Shown: positions 15,574 through 24,301, counted from the first letter of the stretch. The stretch: DNA of 64,000 nucleotides from Chloroflexota bacterium (GCA_030611885.1 JAUWOY010000006.1:38893-102892), one strand, 5' to 3'. Notes: generated by a model not told the origin, from the letters alone. Translations and numbers: made by a program.

Positions 15574-15879
15574 TTATCTTAGCATAAAACAAGAATAAGG
15601 GCAAGAGTAGTGAATCGCGTCATTAGTCCTGACCCTCCACGCATCGGGATTCGCTACATTCAGCCCTGGCGCCTTGCTAAACGCCTCGCCCACCCCACTG
15701 AATGTGTAGTGCCACTGACCATCAACCTCTGCCACGTTCAAAAGCTCAACCTTGTCGGCCTCGTGCATGGCGGGGGCTAGCGGGAACTGGGAAGCTTCTT
15801 GGGCGTCGGGAAGTTGAGCGTCAAGCAGGGAAGCGAAGGCTTGGAGTTCATTGGGAAGATCACCAGTTGCGTTTTTCAT
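15574..15879 (-). CDS. Hypothetical protein of a local repeat family, copy 2
   Basis: 101 aa from ATG 15879 (MKNATGDLPNELQAFASLLDAQ). It contains PAMHEADKVELLNVAEVDGQ and WHYTFSGVGE, the signature shared with 10387-10788 and the decayed copy at 12387-12513, but lacks the 38-residue repeat-derived insertion. The C-terminus diverges after GVGEAFSKAPG, so it may be truncated. No known domain. It follows the GHKL ATPase gene by 65 bp. Confidence 0.5.
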   Translation of the reverse strand: MKNATGDLPNELQAFASLLDAQLPDAQEASQFPLAPAMHEADKVELLNVAEVDGQWHYTFSGVGEAFSKAPGLNVANPDAWRVRTNDAIHYSCPYSCFMLR

Positions 15880-15944
15880 GACCAGGACTGAAGCTGGCAA
15901 TGTGTGCTTATCAGGTGGATAGCTTTGGTCAAACCGACGACAGA

Positions 15945-17582
15945 TCAAGAATGCAAAACCTGCATGAAGCGCTTAGTTACACGGTCAATGGTATCTTTCA
16001 CGTCGAACAGTGCATCGCTTGCATGATATAGCTCGTTTCTTTCAAGCTTCTCGTATGGCAAAGCTATGGCATATTCAACTGCTGCAACCTCGTAGCAAAC
16101 CTCGCGGAACTGTCGAGCATCTGTACGTTTTCCCCCTGCTTCAAACGCACTTGCGATCTGAGGATGGTCCAAGTTGATGAAAATAGTCTTCGTGTCCCCA
16201 GCATATCTTGAACGTGAGCTCTCGGTAGTCACACGCTCGTACTCAATGGAGAAGACAGCTCTCCTTCGCTTACGCCGACCTTTAGTTGTACTTTTCCTTG
16301 CCCCGGGTTCACTACCTGGGCGTACAGTTGGCCCTGGTCTGGGTGTATCACCCTCACCAGCCAGGTTGCCTTGCGTTCCTGTGCCATGAGGCGTACCTGT
16401 TTGCTCCCACGGCGTTGGCTCGTCTCCATCCCCAGGCCAGAGTTCTCCTCGCTCATCAAGAATCTCACTTACGCTTTTGCCCCCGGAGCGCTTTGATACC
16501 CTGCGCGTAAGCTCAAGTTCCATCTCCTGCTGGGCAAAGTCGTCGTTAAGAATGTTTGAAATTCTCTCTGCTTCTTTGGCAAGTTGTTTTGCCGTCTCTG
16601 ATCTGCGCCTCTCTCGCTCCTTTTTAACGAGGTCTAATCTTATCTCTTCGAGTTCCTCAGATAGCCAACCAAGCAGTACGACAACTACTGGATTCTGTCG
16701 GTTAAGCATGTTATTCCGCGTGTTGTCAAAAGCTGGAATGGGCCATTCTCCGTCTTCCAGTATTGGTACATCTACCTCGCCGAATAGATGGTTTGCACGC
16801 TCTTTCCTTTCAATGCCAGCGAGAGTTGTTTCATGCCAGATACCACGCGCTAGAACATCAATTCCTCTGGTATCGTCGTGTAATGGTACGGGGGATACCT
16901 TTACGACTAGTGATACTTTGCCAACATGCTCAGCAACTTCTGGCGGCGGGAAACGCTCAAATTGTTCTACAAACGGTGGTTCTTCGAACTCGCATACATG
17001 ACCGTTTATGGTGACATGAGTGCGTTTACGATAGCGGCTCAGGTGGCGTTCAATGTAAGAAATCACCTTGTCAACATTTGGGCGTCTGATATTGAAGTCA
17101 CGGATTTCTGCGACTGTGCCATCTTCTTCATCTGACGGTTCGTTGACTACTATGTCTCGAACAGAGAAAGGCTCGCCGCTATGTGCCTGTTCGATATCTT
17201 GTCTATGCAATTCAACTACATTTCTTCGGCCTGACTGAGTTGTATTGATGCGGAGGCAGTTGGCTAGGCCAAAAGCAGCGCATTTGCCCGTGCCAAATCG
17301 TCCTCTGACTCTCTTTCCACGTTTTCTCTGGATGTTTTCTCCGTGCATCTGGAAGAAGTTGCTTAGCTCTTTCCTTGACATGCCGCAACCATTGTCAGAT
17401 ACTCTGATCTCGTGGCTTGTTATTTCGACTGCAACTACGGCTGGTACGCCGTCCTGAGCAGCGTCCAGTGAGTTGGCAACATACTCCCAGACTAGCTTGG
17501 GCATGGTGTTGAAATACGCGGCGTTTTGCAGGAAATCTCTAGCTACATGTGAGGTTACCTCGATAGACTGCTGTTTTGACAT
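15945..17582 (-). CDS. GHKL (Hsp90/MORC-like) ATPase
   Basis: 545 aa. The N-terminal ATPase has all Bergerat-fold boxes: N-box PKLVWEYVANSLDAAQ (about 28-43), G1 VSDNGCGM (about 57-64), G2 RGRFGTGKCAAFGLAN (about 92-107). A middle transducer-like domain follows, then a coiled-coil region (EEIRLDLVKKERERRRSETA), a low-complexity proline/glycine linker, a basic patch (TTKGRRKRRRA) and a C-terminal domain. Proteins of this class couple ATP-driven dimer closure to DNA or protein handling. It begins one base after the stop of the gene at 17584-18165, so it is the last member of a tight three-gene operon. Its GC content is clearly below that of the housekeeping genes, consistent with transfer. Confidence 0.85.
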   Translation of the reverse strand: MSKQQSIEVTSHVARDFLQNAAYFNTMPKLVWEYVANSLDAAQDGVPAVVAVEITSHEIRVSDNGCGMSRKELSNFFQMHGENIQRKRGKRVRGRFGTGKCAAFGLANCLRINTTQSGRRNVVELHRQDIEQAHSGEPFSVRDIVVNEPSDEEDGTVAEIRDFNIRRPNVDKVISYIERHLSRYRKRTHVTINGHVCEFEEPPFVEQFERFPPPEVAEHVGKVSLVVKVSPVPLHDDTRGIDVLARGIWHETTLAGIERKERANHLFGEVDVPILEDGEWPIPAFDNTRNNMLNRQNPVVVVLLGWLSEELEEIRLDLVKKERERRRSETAKQLAKEAERISNILNDDFAQQEMELELTRRVSKRSGGKSVSEILDERGELWPGDGDEPTPWEQTGTPHGTGTQGNLAGEGDTPRPGPTVRPGSEPGARKSTTKGRRKRRRAVFSIEYERVTTESSRSRYAGDTKTIFINLDHPQIASAFEAGGKRTDARQFREVCYEVAAVEYAIALPYEKLERNELYHASDALFDVKDTIDRVTKRFMQVLHS

Positions 17583-17583
17583 T

Positions 17584-18165
17584 CTACTTTGCCTCCTCTA
17601 CGAATCTCTTTTTTAGCAAACCCCATAGTTCGGATAGGGTTTCATCATCAACTACTGCATTATCTATGATCGCGTATCGTCTCTGCCTAGCCTTGCTCTG
17701 AAAGTATTCATTCACTCGCGCGAACTGGTAAAAGTCCTGTAATGCTATTATTCCAGACTCACCGTCACTGAATAGTCTATAGGCTTGCGTGGTACGTAAG
17801 CGTGCACACTCAGCTTGTTGGTTTGCGGCGATAGAGTCCCTCCTGTATTTGATTGACGGCACGTCTGGAACGGCACCAAGATCCAAGGTTTCTATCCACT
17901 GTAACCCAGCAGGACTTAACATCCATCCCATTGTGTTATTCCCGACAAGTAATCCCCCGTTTTGGGGTTTCTTTGCACTACGAAGTGTACCGCCGACGGC
18001 ATCTAAGTCAATCCGCTCCGAATATTTTCGCCAGTTGAAGCGGCCAGGCGCGATTTCATTCACCTTAATGGCAATATCCTCTCGATCAACGTACTCTACG
18101 TCTCCATCTAGGAGGGCAACTGCCATAGTGACGAGTTCAAGATTTGAGAAATCATCGTTTCGCAT
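17584..18165 (-). CDS. Hypothetical protein, possible winged-helix
   Basis: 193 aa, no family recognised. The first ~90 residues (ELVTMAVALLDGDVEYVDRE, then DIAIKVNEIAPGRFNWRKYS ... MLSPAGLQWIE) look like a winged-helix domain of the kind seen with restriction-like or conflict systems. The C-terminal half is helical and charged (YQFARVNEYFQSKARQRRYA, ELWGLLKKRFVEEAK). It starts two bases after the stop of the 1350-aa gene and ends one base before the GHKL ATPase start. Strict co-expression implies a shared complex or pathway. Confidence 0.7.
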   Translation of the reverse strand: MRNDDFSNLELVTMAVALLDGDVEYVDREDIAIKVNEIAPGRFNWRKYSERIDLDAVGGTLRSAKKPQNGGLLVGNNTMGWMLSPAGLQWIETLDLGAVPDVPSIKYRRDSIAANQQAECARLRTTQAYRLFSDGESGIIALQDFYQFARVNEYFQSKARQRRYAIIDNAVVDDETLSELWGLLKKRFVEEAK

Positions 18166-18167
18166 AC

Positions 18168-21100
18168 TTACTCACCAACTTTCTCGATCATGACAGTTCG
18201 ATCCCAAGTATTGAATGTGAACCTTAACCTGTCCCCAGCCTTGCAGCCCAGGAACTCAAAGGGTCTTTTCAAACGACGAAACTCGTTTTCAGTCGCATAC
18301 AGTTTCCCTGACCGCCTGCCACTGACGAGGCAATCCCATTCGCCACTCAAGTTCGGAAACTGATCGCTGAATATACCACCTGTTCCTACAGCAATTACAC
18401 TCAGAGTGGCGCTGACTGTGATATCTCCTCTTTTATCATACTCAACTTCGGGATTAACAGGGATTCGCTCTTTAGCAGCTTCAGCTCGCTCGATATCTTG
18501 TCTCATTACCGACCTTCCCCGCAGCTTGTATAAGCTCGTCTCTATTCTTTCAAACAAGGGGGAGCGCTGCAAAGTTGGGTGTAGTGAGGCAAGAGTCAAT
18601 TCACTGTCTATGAAAGCTTGAGCTAGTTCTGCATGATGGACTACTGGGCCATTTTGCACAAGACAGTTCATTATGACGGACTCGGCCCGATTTAACTCCT
18701 CATCTGTTTCACCACCCCAGTAGTATAGTCCGCCCTCACTGCTATAGCCGTGTATTTGCAGTATTTGCTCCATCACATTTGGGGGAGGAATAGGGAATTC
18801 TGTTCTTGATGCATTATATCGTATGCCTGAGCAGATATCCTCAATAGATAGTGCCCCACAGTACTGAGACATTTTTCTCAAAGCATGGTGGAAGGAATCA
18901 TGATAGCCGATTTTGTCTTTGGCACTGCCTATACTCCGAATGAACCAGTCCTTTGAAGCCTCCGTGTATCCAAGAGTTCGCAATACGTCCTCTACTACCG
19001 ACATATCCTCTTCGATTTCTTGAGATAACCATCTGGCATGTACACTGCCAGAAAACTGAGCGTGCTTCTTGATAAACTTGCTTGTTTTCCTGGGGAGCGT
19101 CTTGCGAATATGTAAGATTCTGGCAGGCAAATCAGGTGTCCCTGAGGTTGCAAGTTCGATAGCATAGTTCAAATTGTTTGGTATTCTTAGCTCTTGAATT
19201 TTGCCATCGGCTAACAGGTTGCACACTGCAACCAACGTTTCAACTGGATCTATGGCCATGTAAGCTTTCGATGTCCAGCTACCGACCAACCCTGATGACC
19301 GGATGCTCCGTTCCCATTGTTCGTAGGTAATATCCAGCCCCATGTCCTTCGCAGTAAGCAAGGCCGATTGCATTCTCAGTAAAGGCGGTCTGACTGCTAA
19401 ATCTTTGACCGATTGAGCCTTGACTACTGACCTAACGCCAGCTCCTATTTTGCTCTTAAGTGTGACGGCAATTTGCCTTACTCTTTCGCGTGTAACACCA
19501 ATTTCCAGTCCAAGTTCTTCGAGTGTCTTGGATTCAAAACCATATCTGGATAATAGGACTGTGATATGGTCTTTCCTTCGGACCTGATCGAGCAGAAATA
19601 TCAACTCTTCGCAAATGTTGATCGAGTCGCCTAAGATACTCGCCATCGTCTCATATACATAATGACGATCAATGATATTATCCTTGGCTGAAAGCCAATA
19701 CGCTATGGAGTTGCCCGCAATCCTAGCCTCTTTGTGAAGTAAGTCCGCAGATATCTGCTTCTCAATTAGTCTGGCTTGCCAGTTAACAACTTCTATTGTA
19801 ATTGTTGGAACCTCTACTATCGCTCTTGCTGCATCTACAAATTGCACACGGGTCAGGCTATCTTCTATTTCAACAACAGGGTCCGGCTTGATTCCACAAA
19901 CCTCTCGCAAGTTCCCCGATTCAACAACTTGTAGTAGCTCCCCGATGGTCCGAATAGATGTATGCATCAATGCACTAAAGCTGAGCTCACTCAGACCCAG
20001 CACTTCGATGGAATCTTCCGATGAGACACGGATTCGGATTGTTGGAATGTCTACCGTTTGAGTTGTTGTAGCCATAGCTTGAGTGGACGCACTATCAGGC
20101 AAAGGAGTACCTGATGGAAGCGCGCCTCGTGCTGAAGCCTTGGATAGCTTTGTAGCCAGGGTCGGATTGGCAGAGAGATAAACCTGCAACTTCTCTCGTA
20201 TTTCGGCTAGGGACTTGGGGCCAATTTGGTACACATCTGTGATTTCTTCATCTGACATTCTCGCTAGTTGCTCTACAGTGGTGATGTCTATCCGCATCAG
20301 AGCATTGTACGGACGGATGGAAAGCCTCAGAGCATCCAACGGTGTCAGATTCAATGGTGAGGAAGGTAGTTGCAGCGGAGGCGGTTCAACCATCTGTGCC
20401 TCCAGTTCTGGGGGGCTCTGTTGCGCTTCGTCAGGCAACGGATGCTCGGCCAAGTAGGCTTTCAGTTTTCTCTTGATCTTAGCCAATCTATCGTAGCCAA
20501 TCTTTGGCACACTCAAGATTTCGGAAAGTGACATTGTCGCTAGCTGCTCCACGGTAGTGATGCCCGCATTCACCAAGATATTGTAGGTATGGAAAGACAG
20601 GCTAAGGGTTTTAAGAGGAGTCTGGGATGATGATGAGGACAAAGCAGCCTGCATCGGAGAGATCTTGGATTCCGCTAGCGGATGTAGAACTGGTTTGACT
20701 TCATGTGTAAGGGAACCTGGTTTAGTCGGTAGTGATGATTCGGGCTTCTTCTGAGAAGAAGCAAGTTCGGTTGTCAAAGGGTGTGCAGCCCGGCAAGCTT
20801 TCAGCCAGCCTTTGATCTCGGCCAATGACTCGGGGCCAATATTCCGCACATCTTTGATCTGTTCATCTGACATTCCGGATAGTTGCTCTATGGTGGTGAT
20901 GTTAGCCAGCACTAGAGCAGTGTACGAACGGAAGGAGAGCCCTAGAACATCCGGTGAGATTGAGACCGGTGGTGGGTAAGGTGGAAGTTGTGGGGGTGAC
21001 TCAACCGCGTATGGCTCTGCTTCTGTAACGCTGTCTTCTGCCAGTGCTTTCGGCCCCAGTATTGCTTCTGGCGCATCAACGAGTCGCACACGAGCGAGGC

Positions 21101-22220
21101 TATCTCTTATTCTGGCCATGGATTTCGGCCCTATATTACGAACGTATACCAGGCGCCCTGTTTCAATTCTTTGAACCAGTTCACCGACAGTATGAATGCT
21201 TGCACCCCTCAATACACCTAAGAGGCGTGGGCCCAAGTCAAGCACTTGAATAGGATCCTGTGATGAGACATGGATATTGGTTGTTGGAACGTCTACTCTT
21301 TGGGTTATTGGGACATTCACTTTCGTAGGACTACCATCGGGGGAGAAACCATCGAATTCGTCTACCTCTCTCCAGAGCGTGTCGCATGGTGGGCAGTAGT
21401 AGTCACGTTCAGCCTCCCGGTAAGCATTAGCTAAAGAGCCAACCACGTTGCCTTGGCACAAAGGGCACTGCACCGCAACCCCTTCTGGTTCTGGCGCATC
21501 CACAACATGGCTTCTCTCCAATTTCCTGTCCGTAAGGATGGTCACTCTCTGTTCTGTTACATCACTCAGTGAAGTCAGATGCGGTGGTGGGGCAGGTGGT
21601 TGAAGCGGGAGCGGTTCAACCGCCTGTGGCTCTGGTTCCGGAGGACTCTCTTTCGCTTCGTCAGACAACGGATGCTCAGCCAGATAGGCCGCTAGCTTCT
21701 CACGGATATCGGCAAGCGCTTTCGGATCCAAATGAGGAATCGCCAATAATCCCTCGTCGCTCAGTGCCGCTACCTGGGCAACCGTATGCTGACCTGATCG
21801 CTGCAGACAGTAGTAGCTGCGGATGGAGAGATTCAGCGCATCAATGGGAGGACTACTTTGATCTAGCATCTCTGCGACAGGAAGGAGGGAAACACCCCGG
21901 ATCTCGGATTCATTCTCTGACTCTTGATGGTGAGGGGATTTTGGCTTCCGCTCAACCCTGTGCAGTGGCTCGACTGGTCCGTCTTGTATCGGTTCAACAG
22001 TCGTGATCGTCCTGTCGCTCAATATGGCCTGTACAAGGCCATCTAGGGCTTCCCGGTTGGAAGGGGCCAAATCAAGCGCCTGCTCGAAGTAGTCACGAGC
22101 TTGGTCATACCAGCCCCGTTCAAGCGCCACCTTGCCGACGGTTATGAGTTCGCCCACGCCAGTATTTTCATTGCTTACCATTGCCAGAATGTCCTCGACC
22201 GGCAAGAAAGCCACCCCCAT
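18168..22220 (-). CDS. 1350-aa protein: TPR, six RpoA-CTD-like repeats, zinc ribbon, sigma4-like HTH, HARE-HTH-like
   Basis: From ATG 22220. Residues ~20-65: TPR-like module shared with the protein at 7992-8819. Six repeats resembling the RNA polymerase alpha C-terminal helix-hairpin-helix domain lie at about 125-173, 322-378, 420-477, 533-590, 623-683 and 737-790, with the pattern LSxRxYNxL...ITTVEQLAxMSDEEI, then IGPKSLAEIREKL. A CPLC...CPPC zinc ribbon lies at about 250-280. A sigma70 region 4-like motif (LEELGLEIGVTRERVRQIAV) is at about 890-930. A HARE-HTH-like segment (LVQNGPVVHHAELAQAFIDS) is at about 1177-1237, then a beta-rich C-terminus. Known alpha-CTD and sigma4 domains bind promoter DNA, so this looks like a DNA-binding scaffold. 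It heads an operon with a 193-aa protein and a GHKL ATPase. Function unknown. Confidence 0.8.
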   Translation of the reverse strand: MGVAFLPVEDILAMVSNENTGVGELITVGKVALERGWYDQARDYFEQALDLAPSNREALDGLVQAILSDRTITTVEPIQDGPVEPLHRVERKPKSPHHQESENESEIRGVSLLPVAEMLDQSSPPIDALNLSIRSYYCLQRSGQHTVAQVAALSDEGLLAIPHLDPKALADIREKLAAYLAEHPLSDEAKESPPEPEPQAVEPLPLQPPAPPPHLTSLSDVTEQRVTILTDRKLERSHVVDAPEPEGVAVQCPLCQGNVVGSLANAYREAERDYYCPPCDTLWREVDEFDGFSPDGSPTKVNVPITQRVDVPTTNIHVSSQDPIQVLDLGPRLLGVLRGASIHTVGELVQRIETGRLVYVRNIGPKSMARIRDSLARVRLVDAPEAILGPKALAEDSVTEAEPYAVESPPQLPPYPPPVSISPDVLGLSFRSYTALVLANITTIEQLSGMSDEQIKDVRNIGPESLAEIKGWLKACRAAHPLTTELASSQKKPESSLPTKPGSLTHEVKPVLHPLAESKISPMQAALSSSSSQTPLKTLSLSFHTYNILVNAGITTVEQLATMSLSEILSVPKIGYDRLAKIKRKLKAYLAEHPLPDEAQQSPPELEAQMVEPPPLQLPSSPLNLTPLDALRLSIRPYNALMRIDITTVEQLARMSDEEITDVYQIGPKSLAEIREKLQVYLSANPTLATKLSKASARGALPSGTPLPDSASTQAMATTTQTVDIPTIRIRVSSEDSIEVLGLSELSFSALMHTSIRTIGELLQVVESGNLREVCGIKPDPVVEIEDSLTRVQFVDAARAIVEVPTITIEVVNWQARLIEKQISADLLHKEARIAGNSIAYWLSAKDNIIDRHYVYETMASILGDSINICEELIFLLDQVRRKDHITVLLSRYGFESKTLEELGLEIGVTRERVRQIAVTLKSKIGAGVRSVVKAQSVKDLAVRPPLLRMQSALLTAKDMGLDITYEQWERSIRSSGLVGSWTSKAYMAIDPVETLVAVCNLLADGKIQELRIPNNLNYAIELATSGTPDLPARILHIRKTLPRKTSKFIKKHAQFSGSVHARWLSQEIEEDMSVVEDVLRTLGYTEASKDWFIRSIGSAKDKIGYHDSFHHALRKMSQYCGALSIEDICSGIRYNASRTEFPIPPPNVMEQILQIHGYSSEGGLYYWGGETDEELNRAESVIMNCLVQNGPVVHHAELAQAFIDSELTLASLHPTLQRSPLFERIETSLYKLRGRSVMRQDIERAEAAKERIPVNPEVEYDKRGDITVSATLSVIAVGTGGIFSDQFPNLSGEWDCLVSGRRSGKLYATENEFRRLKRPFEFLGCKAGDRLRFTFNTWDRTVMIEKVGE

Positions 22221-22339
22221 TTGCCCCGGAAGCGGCTTTATGCTACAATTCCTCAAGCCTTGCTCCTGGGCGTTCAGGAGTAGGTGCTGGGATTACTGAG
22301 GCGTAACTCTGTAATCCCGTTTTGTTTGGTTGCCAGGCA

Positions 22340-22368
22340 AGTATATCACGTTTCGCCTCGTTTGGCAA
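22340..22368 (-). promoter_or_regulatory. Promoter of the three-gene operon
   Basis: On the minus strand TTGCCA (22363-22368), 17-bp spacer, TATACT (22340-22345). A leader hairpin GGGATTAC/GTAATCCC (about 22291-22320) lies between it and the start codon at 22220. Confidence 0.65.
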
Positions 22369-22408
22369 AAGCAAAAAAGTCGCCCGTCACCAAATGCCGT
22401 GACCCGAT

Positions 22409-22437
22409 TTGACAGAAACGGGAAAGTATGGTACAAT
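22409..22437 (+). promoter_or_regulatory. Promoter of the cold-shock gene
   Basis: TTGACA (22409-22414), 17-bp spacer, TACAAT (22432-22437), starting a ~175-nt 5' leader as is usual for csp genes. Confidence 0.8.
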
Positions 22438-22488
22438 ACTTTTCAGTAGGATGCAGTAAGGTGTTGTTTGAGGTTCAAATGATGAACA

Positions 22489-22522
22489 GCCCGAGCTTCT
22501 TATCGCCTCGGGTGTTTTCTTT
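22489..22522 (+). promoter_or_regulatory. Attenuator-like hairpin in the csp leader
   Basis: GCCCGAG...CTCGGGT (22489-22513) followed by TGTTTTCTTT, preceded by a small hairpin GTTCAAATGATGAAC. A premature terminator or temperature-responsive structure is likely. Confidence 0.5.
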
Positions 22523-22619
22523 GTACAGTCGTGGCCCAATCGGCGCGAGCTGGTAAGCACGACGAAGAACAAACTGCTCCGACCTACAACATTTCACAGG
22601 GAAGGAGGTATACCAGCTA

Positions 22620-22829
22620 ATGTCTGAAAGAACCCAGGGTACGGTTAAGTGGTTCAACGGTGGCAAAGGCTACGGCTTCATTGAGCGTGAAGGTGGCGAC
22701 GACGTGTTCGTCCACTTCTCGGCCATCCAGGGCGACGGGTTTCGCAACCTGAACGAAGGCGACCGGGTGGAGTTCGCCATCGAGAGCAGCCCCAAAGGCC
22801 CTCAAGCCGCCGACGTAACGAGGCTCTAA
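22620..22829 (+). CDS. Cold-shock protein (CspA family)
   Basis: 69-aa single cold-shock domain: [20 protein letters not shown] (RNP1 KGYGFIE) and [10 protein letters not shown] (RNP2 VFVHF). The C-terminal [10 protein letters not shown] is typical. It binds single-stranded nucleic acid and melts RNA structure. ATG 22620 lies 11 nt after AAGGAGG. A consensus promoter, a long structured leader and a strong terminator (22863-22896) make it a monocistronic unit. Confidence 0.97.
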   Translation: MSERTQGTVKWFNGGKGYGFIEREGGDDVFVHFSAIQGDGFRNLNEGDRVEFAIESSPKGPQAADVTRL

Positions 22830-22862
22830 GCCTAAAGTAAGAGAACCGCAGTAACACAGAGA

Positions 22863-22896
22863 AGCCACCTGCGTAGTTGACGCAGGTGGCTTTTTG
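22863..22896 (+). terminator. Terminator of the cold-shock gene
   Basis: AGCCACCTGCG...CGCAGGTGGCT with TTTTT; nearly the same sequence as at 8934-8967. Confidence 0.9.
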
Positions 22897-22954
22897 CACT
22901 ATACTATCTGCTGTCAGACGGTGCACAGATTTCGCAGTTGACACGGAGTGGAGT

Positions 22955-23146
22955 ATGGTCAAGGTGATGTTCCGAGACAAGGAGTGGGAAGTGCGGGCCG
23001 GGATGACGGTGCGAGATGCCATCCTGAAAGTGGGGCTGGACCCTCAGGCTGTCCTGTCCGTGCGCGATGGCAAGCTGATCAACGAAGCCACGATCATCCG
23101 CCAGGGCGACGTGATCAGGTTGGTGGCGGTGATATCGGGTGGATAG
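22955..23146 (+). CDS. ThiS/MoaD-like sulfur carrier (TtuB-type)
   Basis: 63-aa ubiquitin-fold protein ending in the diglycine ISGG needed for adenylation and thiocarboxylation. The order MVKVMFRDKEWEVRAGMTVR ... IIRQGDVIRLVAVISGG fits the ThiS/MoaD superfamily. ATG 22955 follows GGAGTGGAGT. The adjacent TtuA-like thiolase gene (23169) strongly suggests that it donates sulfur for tRNA 2-thiolation, as TtuB does in Thermus. A role in thiamine or molybdopterin synthesis is less likely because no such genes are nearby. Confidence 0.85.
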   Translation: MVKVMFRDKEWEVRAGMTVRDAILKVGLDPQAVLSVRDGKLINEATIIRQGDVIRLVAVISGG

Positions 23147-23168
23147 CCACAGGTCACGAGGTACATTC

Positions 23169-24104
23169 ATGAAGTGCAAAAAGTGTGGCGGCGTAGCGGT
23201 GATCGGCATGCGGCAGCACCGGTTGGCACTGTGCGCTGAGCATTTTGTTGAATGGTTCGTAAGCTACACGCAGCGCGCCATCGAGAAGTACCGCATGTTT
23301 GGCACTGACGACCAACTGCTGGTGGCGGTTTCCGGCGGCAAGGATAGCCTGGCGCTGTGGGACGTGTTGTCGCAGCTCGGCTATCGCGCCGACGGGATGT
23401 ACATCGGCCTGGGGATCGGCGGCGACGACGGCTACTCGGCGGCGTCCCAGCTCAAGGCGGAGGCCTTCGCCGAGGCGCGCGGCCTGACGCTGCACGTGGT
23501 GGACGTCAAGCAGACCTATGGCCAGAGCATTCCGGAGCTGGCGCGTAGGACGCGGCGAGGACTCAAGCCCTGCGCGCTTTGCGGGCTGGTGAAGCGCCAC
23601 ATCATGAACCGCGTGGCCTACGAGGGCGGCTACGATGCCATCGCCACCGGGCATAACCTGGACGACGAGGCCGCAATCCTGATGCAGAACGCTCTTCACT
23701 GGCAGACGGGCTACCTGGCTCGCCAGGCTCCCGTCCTCCCCTCCGTTGGGCAAAGGTCTCTGACCGAGCCCCGGCTGGCGCGCAAGGTCAAGCCCTTCGT
23801 GCGCCTCTACGAGCGGGAGACGGCAGCCTACGCCATCGTGCGGGGCATTGACTACATCTACGACGAGTGCCCCCACGCCGAAGGCTCTAAAACCATCTTC
23901 TATAAGAAGCTCCTCAATCAGTTGGAGAGCCGCTCGCCGGGGGCCAAGCTCAGCTTCTACCTCAGTTTTCTGAAGGTCAAGCGGGAGGGACTGCTCGCGG
24001 TGCGAGAGAAAGCATTGGAGCTGCACGATTGCCAGAACTGCGGTCAGCCGACCACAGCGCCGGAGCTGTGCGCGTTTTGCCGGCTTTGGGAGCAACGCGA
24101 ATAG
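23169..24104 (+). CDS. tRNA 2-thiolation enzyme, TtuA/TtcA family
   Basis: 311 aa from ATG 23169. N-terminal zinc knuckle (MKCKKCGG...CAEHF), PP-loop VAVSGGKDSLAL for ATP-dependent tRNA adenylation, a CALC motif (GLKPCALCGLVKRH) plus a later cysteine in DECPHAEG that would hold the [4Fe-4S] cluster, and a C-terminal zinc finger (CQNCGQPT...CAFC). This arrangement is the TtuA subgroup, which thiolates U54 in the T-loop of tRNA in thermophiles. The neighbouring diglycine carrier (22955-23146) is the expected sulfur donor. The modification is linked to tRNA thermostability, so a warm habitat is suggested. Confidence 0.88.
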   Translation: MKCKKCGGVAVIGMRQHRLALCAEHFVEWFVSYTQRAIEKYRMFGTDDQLLVAVSGGKDSLALWDVLSQLGYRADGMYIGLGIGGDDGYSAASQLKAEAFAEARGLTLHVVDVKQTYGQSIPELARRTRRGLKPCALCGLVKRHIMNRVAYEGGYDAIATGHNLDDEAAILMQNALHWQTGYLARQAPVLPSVGQRSLTEPRLARKVKPFVRLYERETAAYAIVRGIDYIYDECPHAEGSKTIFYKKLLNQLESRSPGAKLSFYLSFLKVKREGLLAVREKALELHDCQNCGQPTTAPELCAFCRLWEQRE

Positions 24105-24301
24105 TCGTTGGGTCAAGTACGAGTAGCGCCGGCTGAGTAGGAGCGGAGCGACGTATCGAAGCCAAGCGGGTTGTGCACTGGGACCCGCTCGCTGGTCTCG
24201 ATACGCTTCGCACTCGACCGACGCTCGCTGGCCTCGATGGTTAAGCCAGGACTTATCCGTGCTTACGTTGTGGAAGCAGCGGATCGTCAGCGGATAAGTG
24301 G
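24105..24301. repeat. Intergenic palindromic DNA
   Basis: GAGTAGGAGCGGAGCGACGT and CTCGATACGCTTCGCACTCG belong to an imperfect palindromic repeat with GTATCGA/TCTCGATAC arms. Further on, ACTTATCCG (about 24249-24257) pairs perfectly with CGGATAAGT (about 24291-24299). No recognised riboswitch and no gene. Confidence 0.5.

Noticed and set aside
23154..24116. 320-codon open frame antisense to the tRNA thiolase gene
   Set aside because: Mirror of a well-supported gene; the translation is low-complexity and matches no family pattern.
24105..24301. preQ1 riboswitch upstream of the VUT transporter
   Set aside because: No preQ1-I pattern and no convincing pseudoknot found; only generic palindromes are visible.
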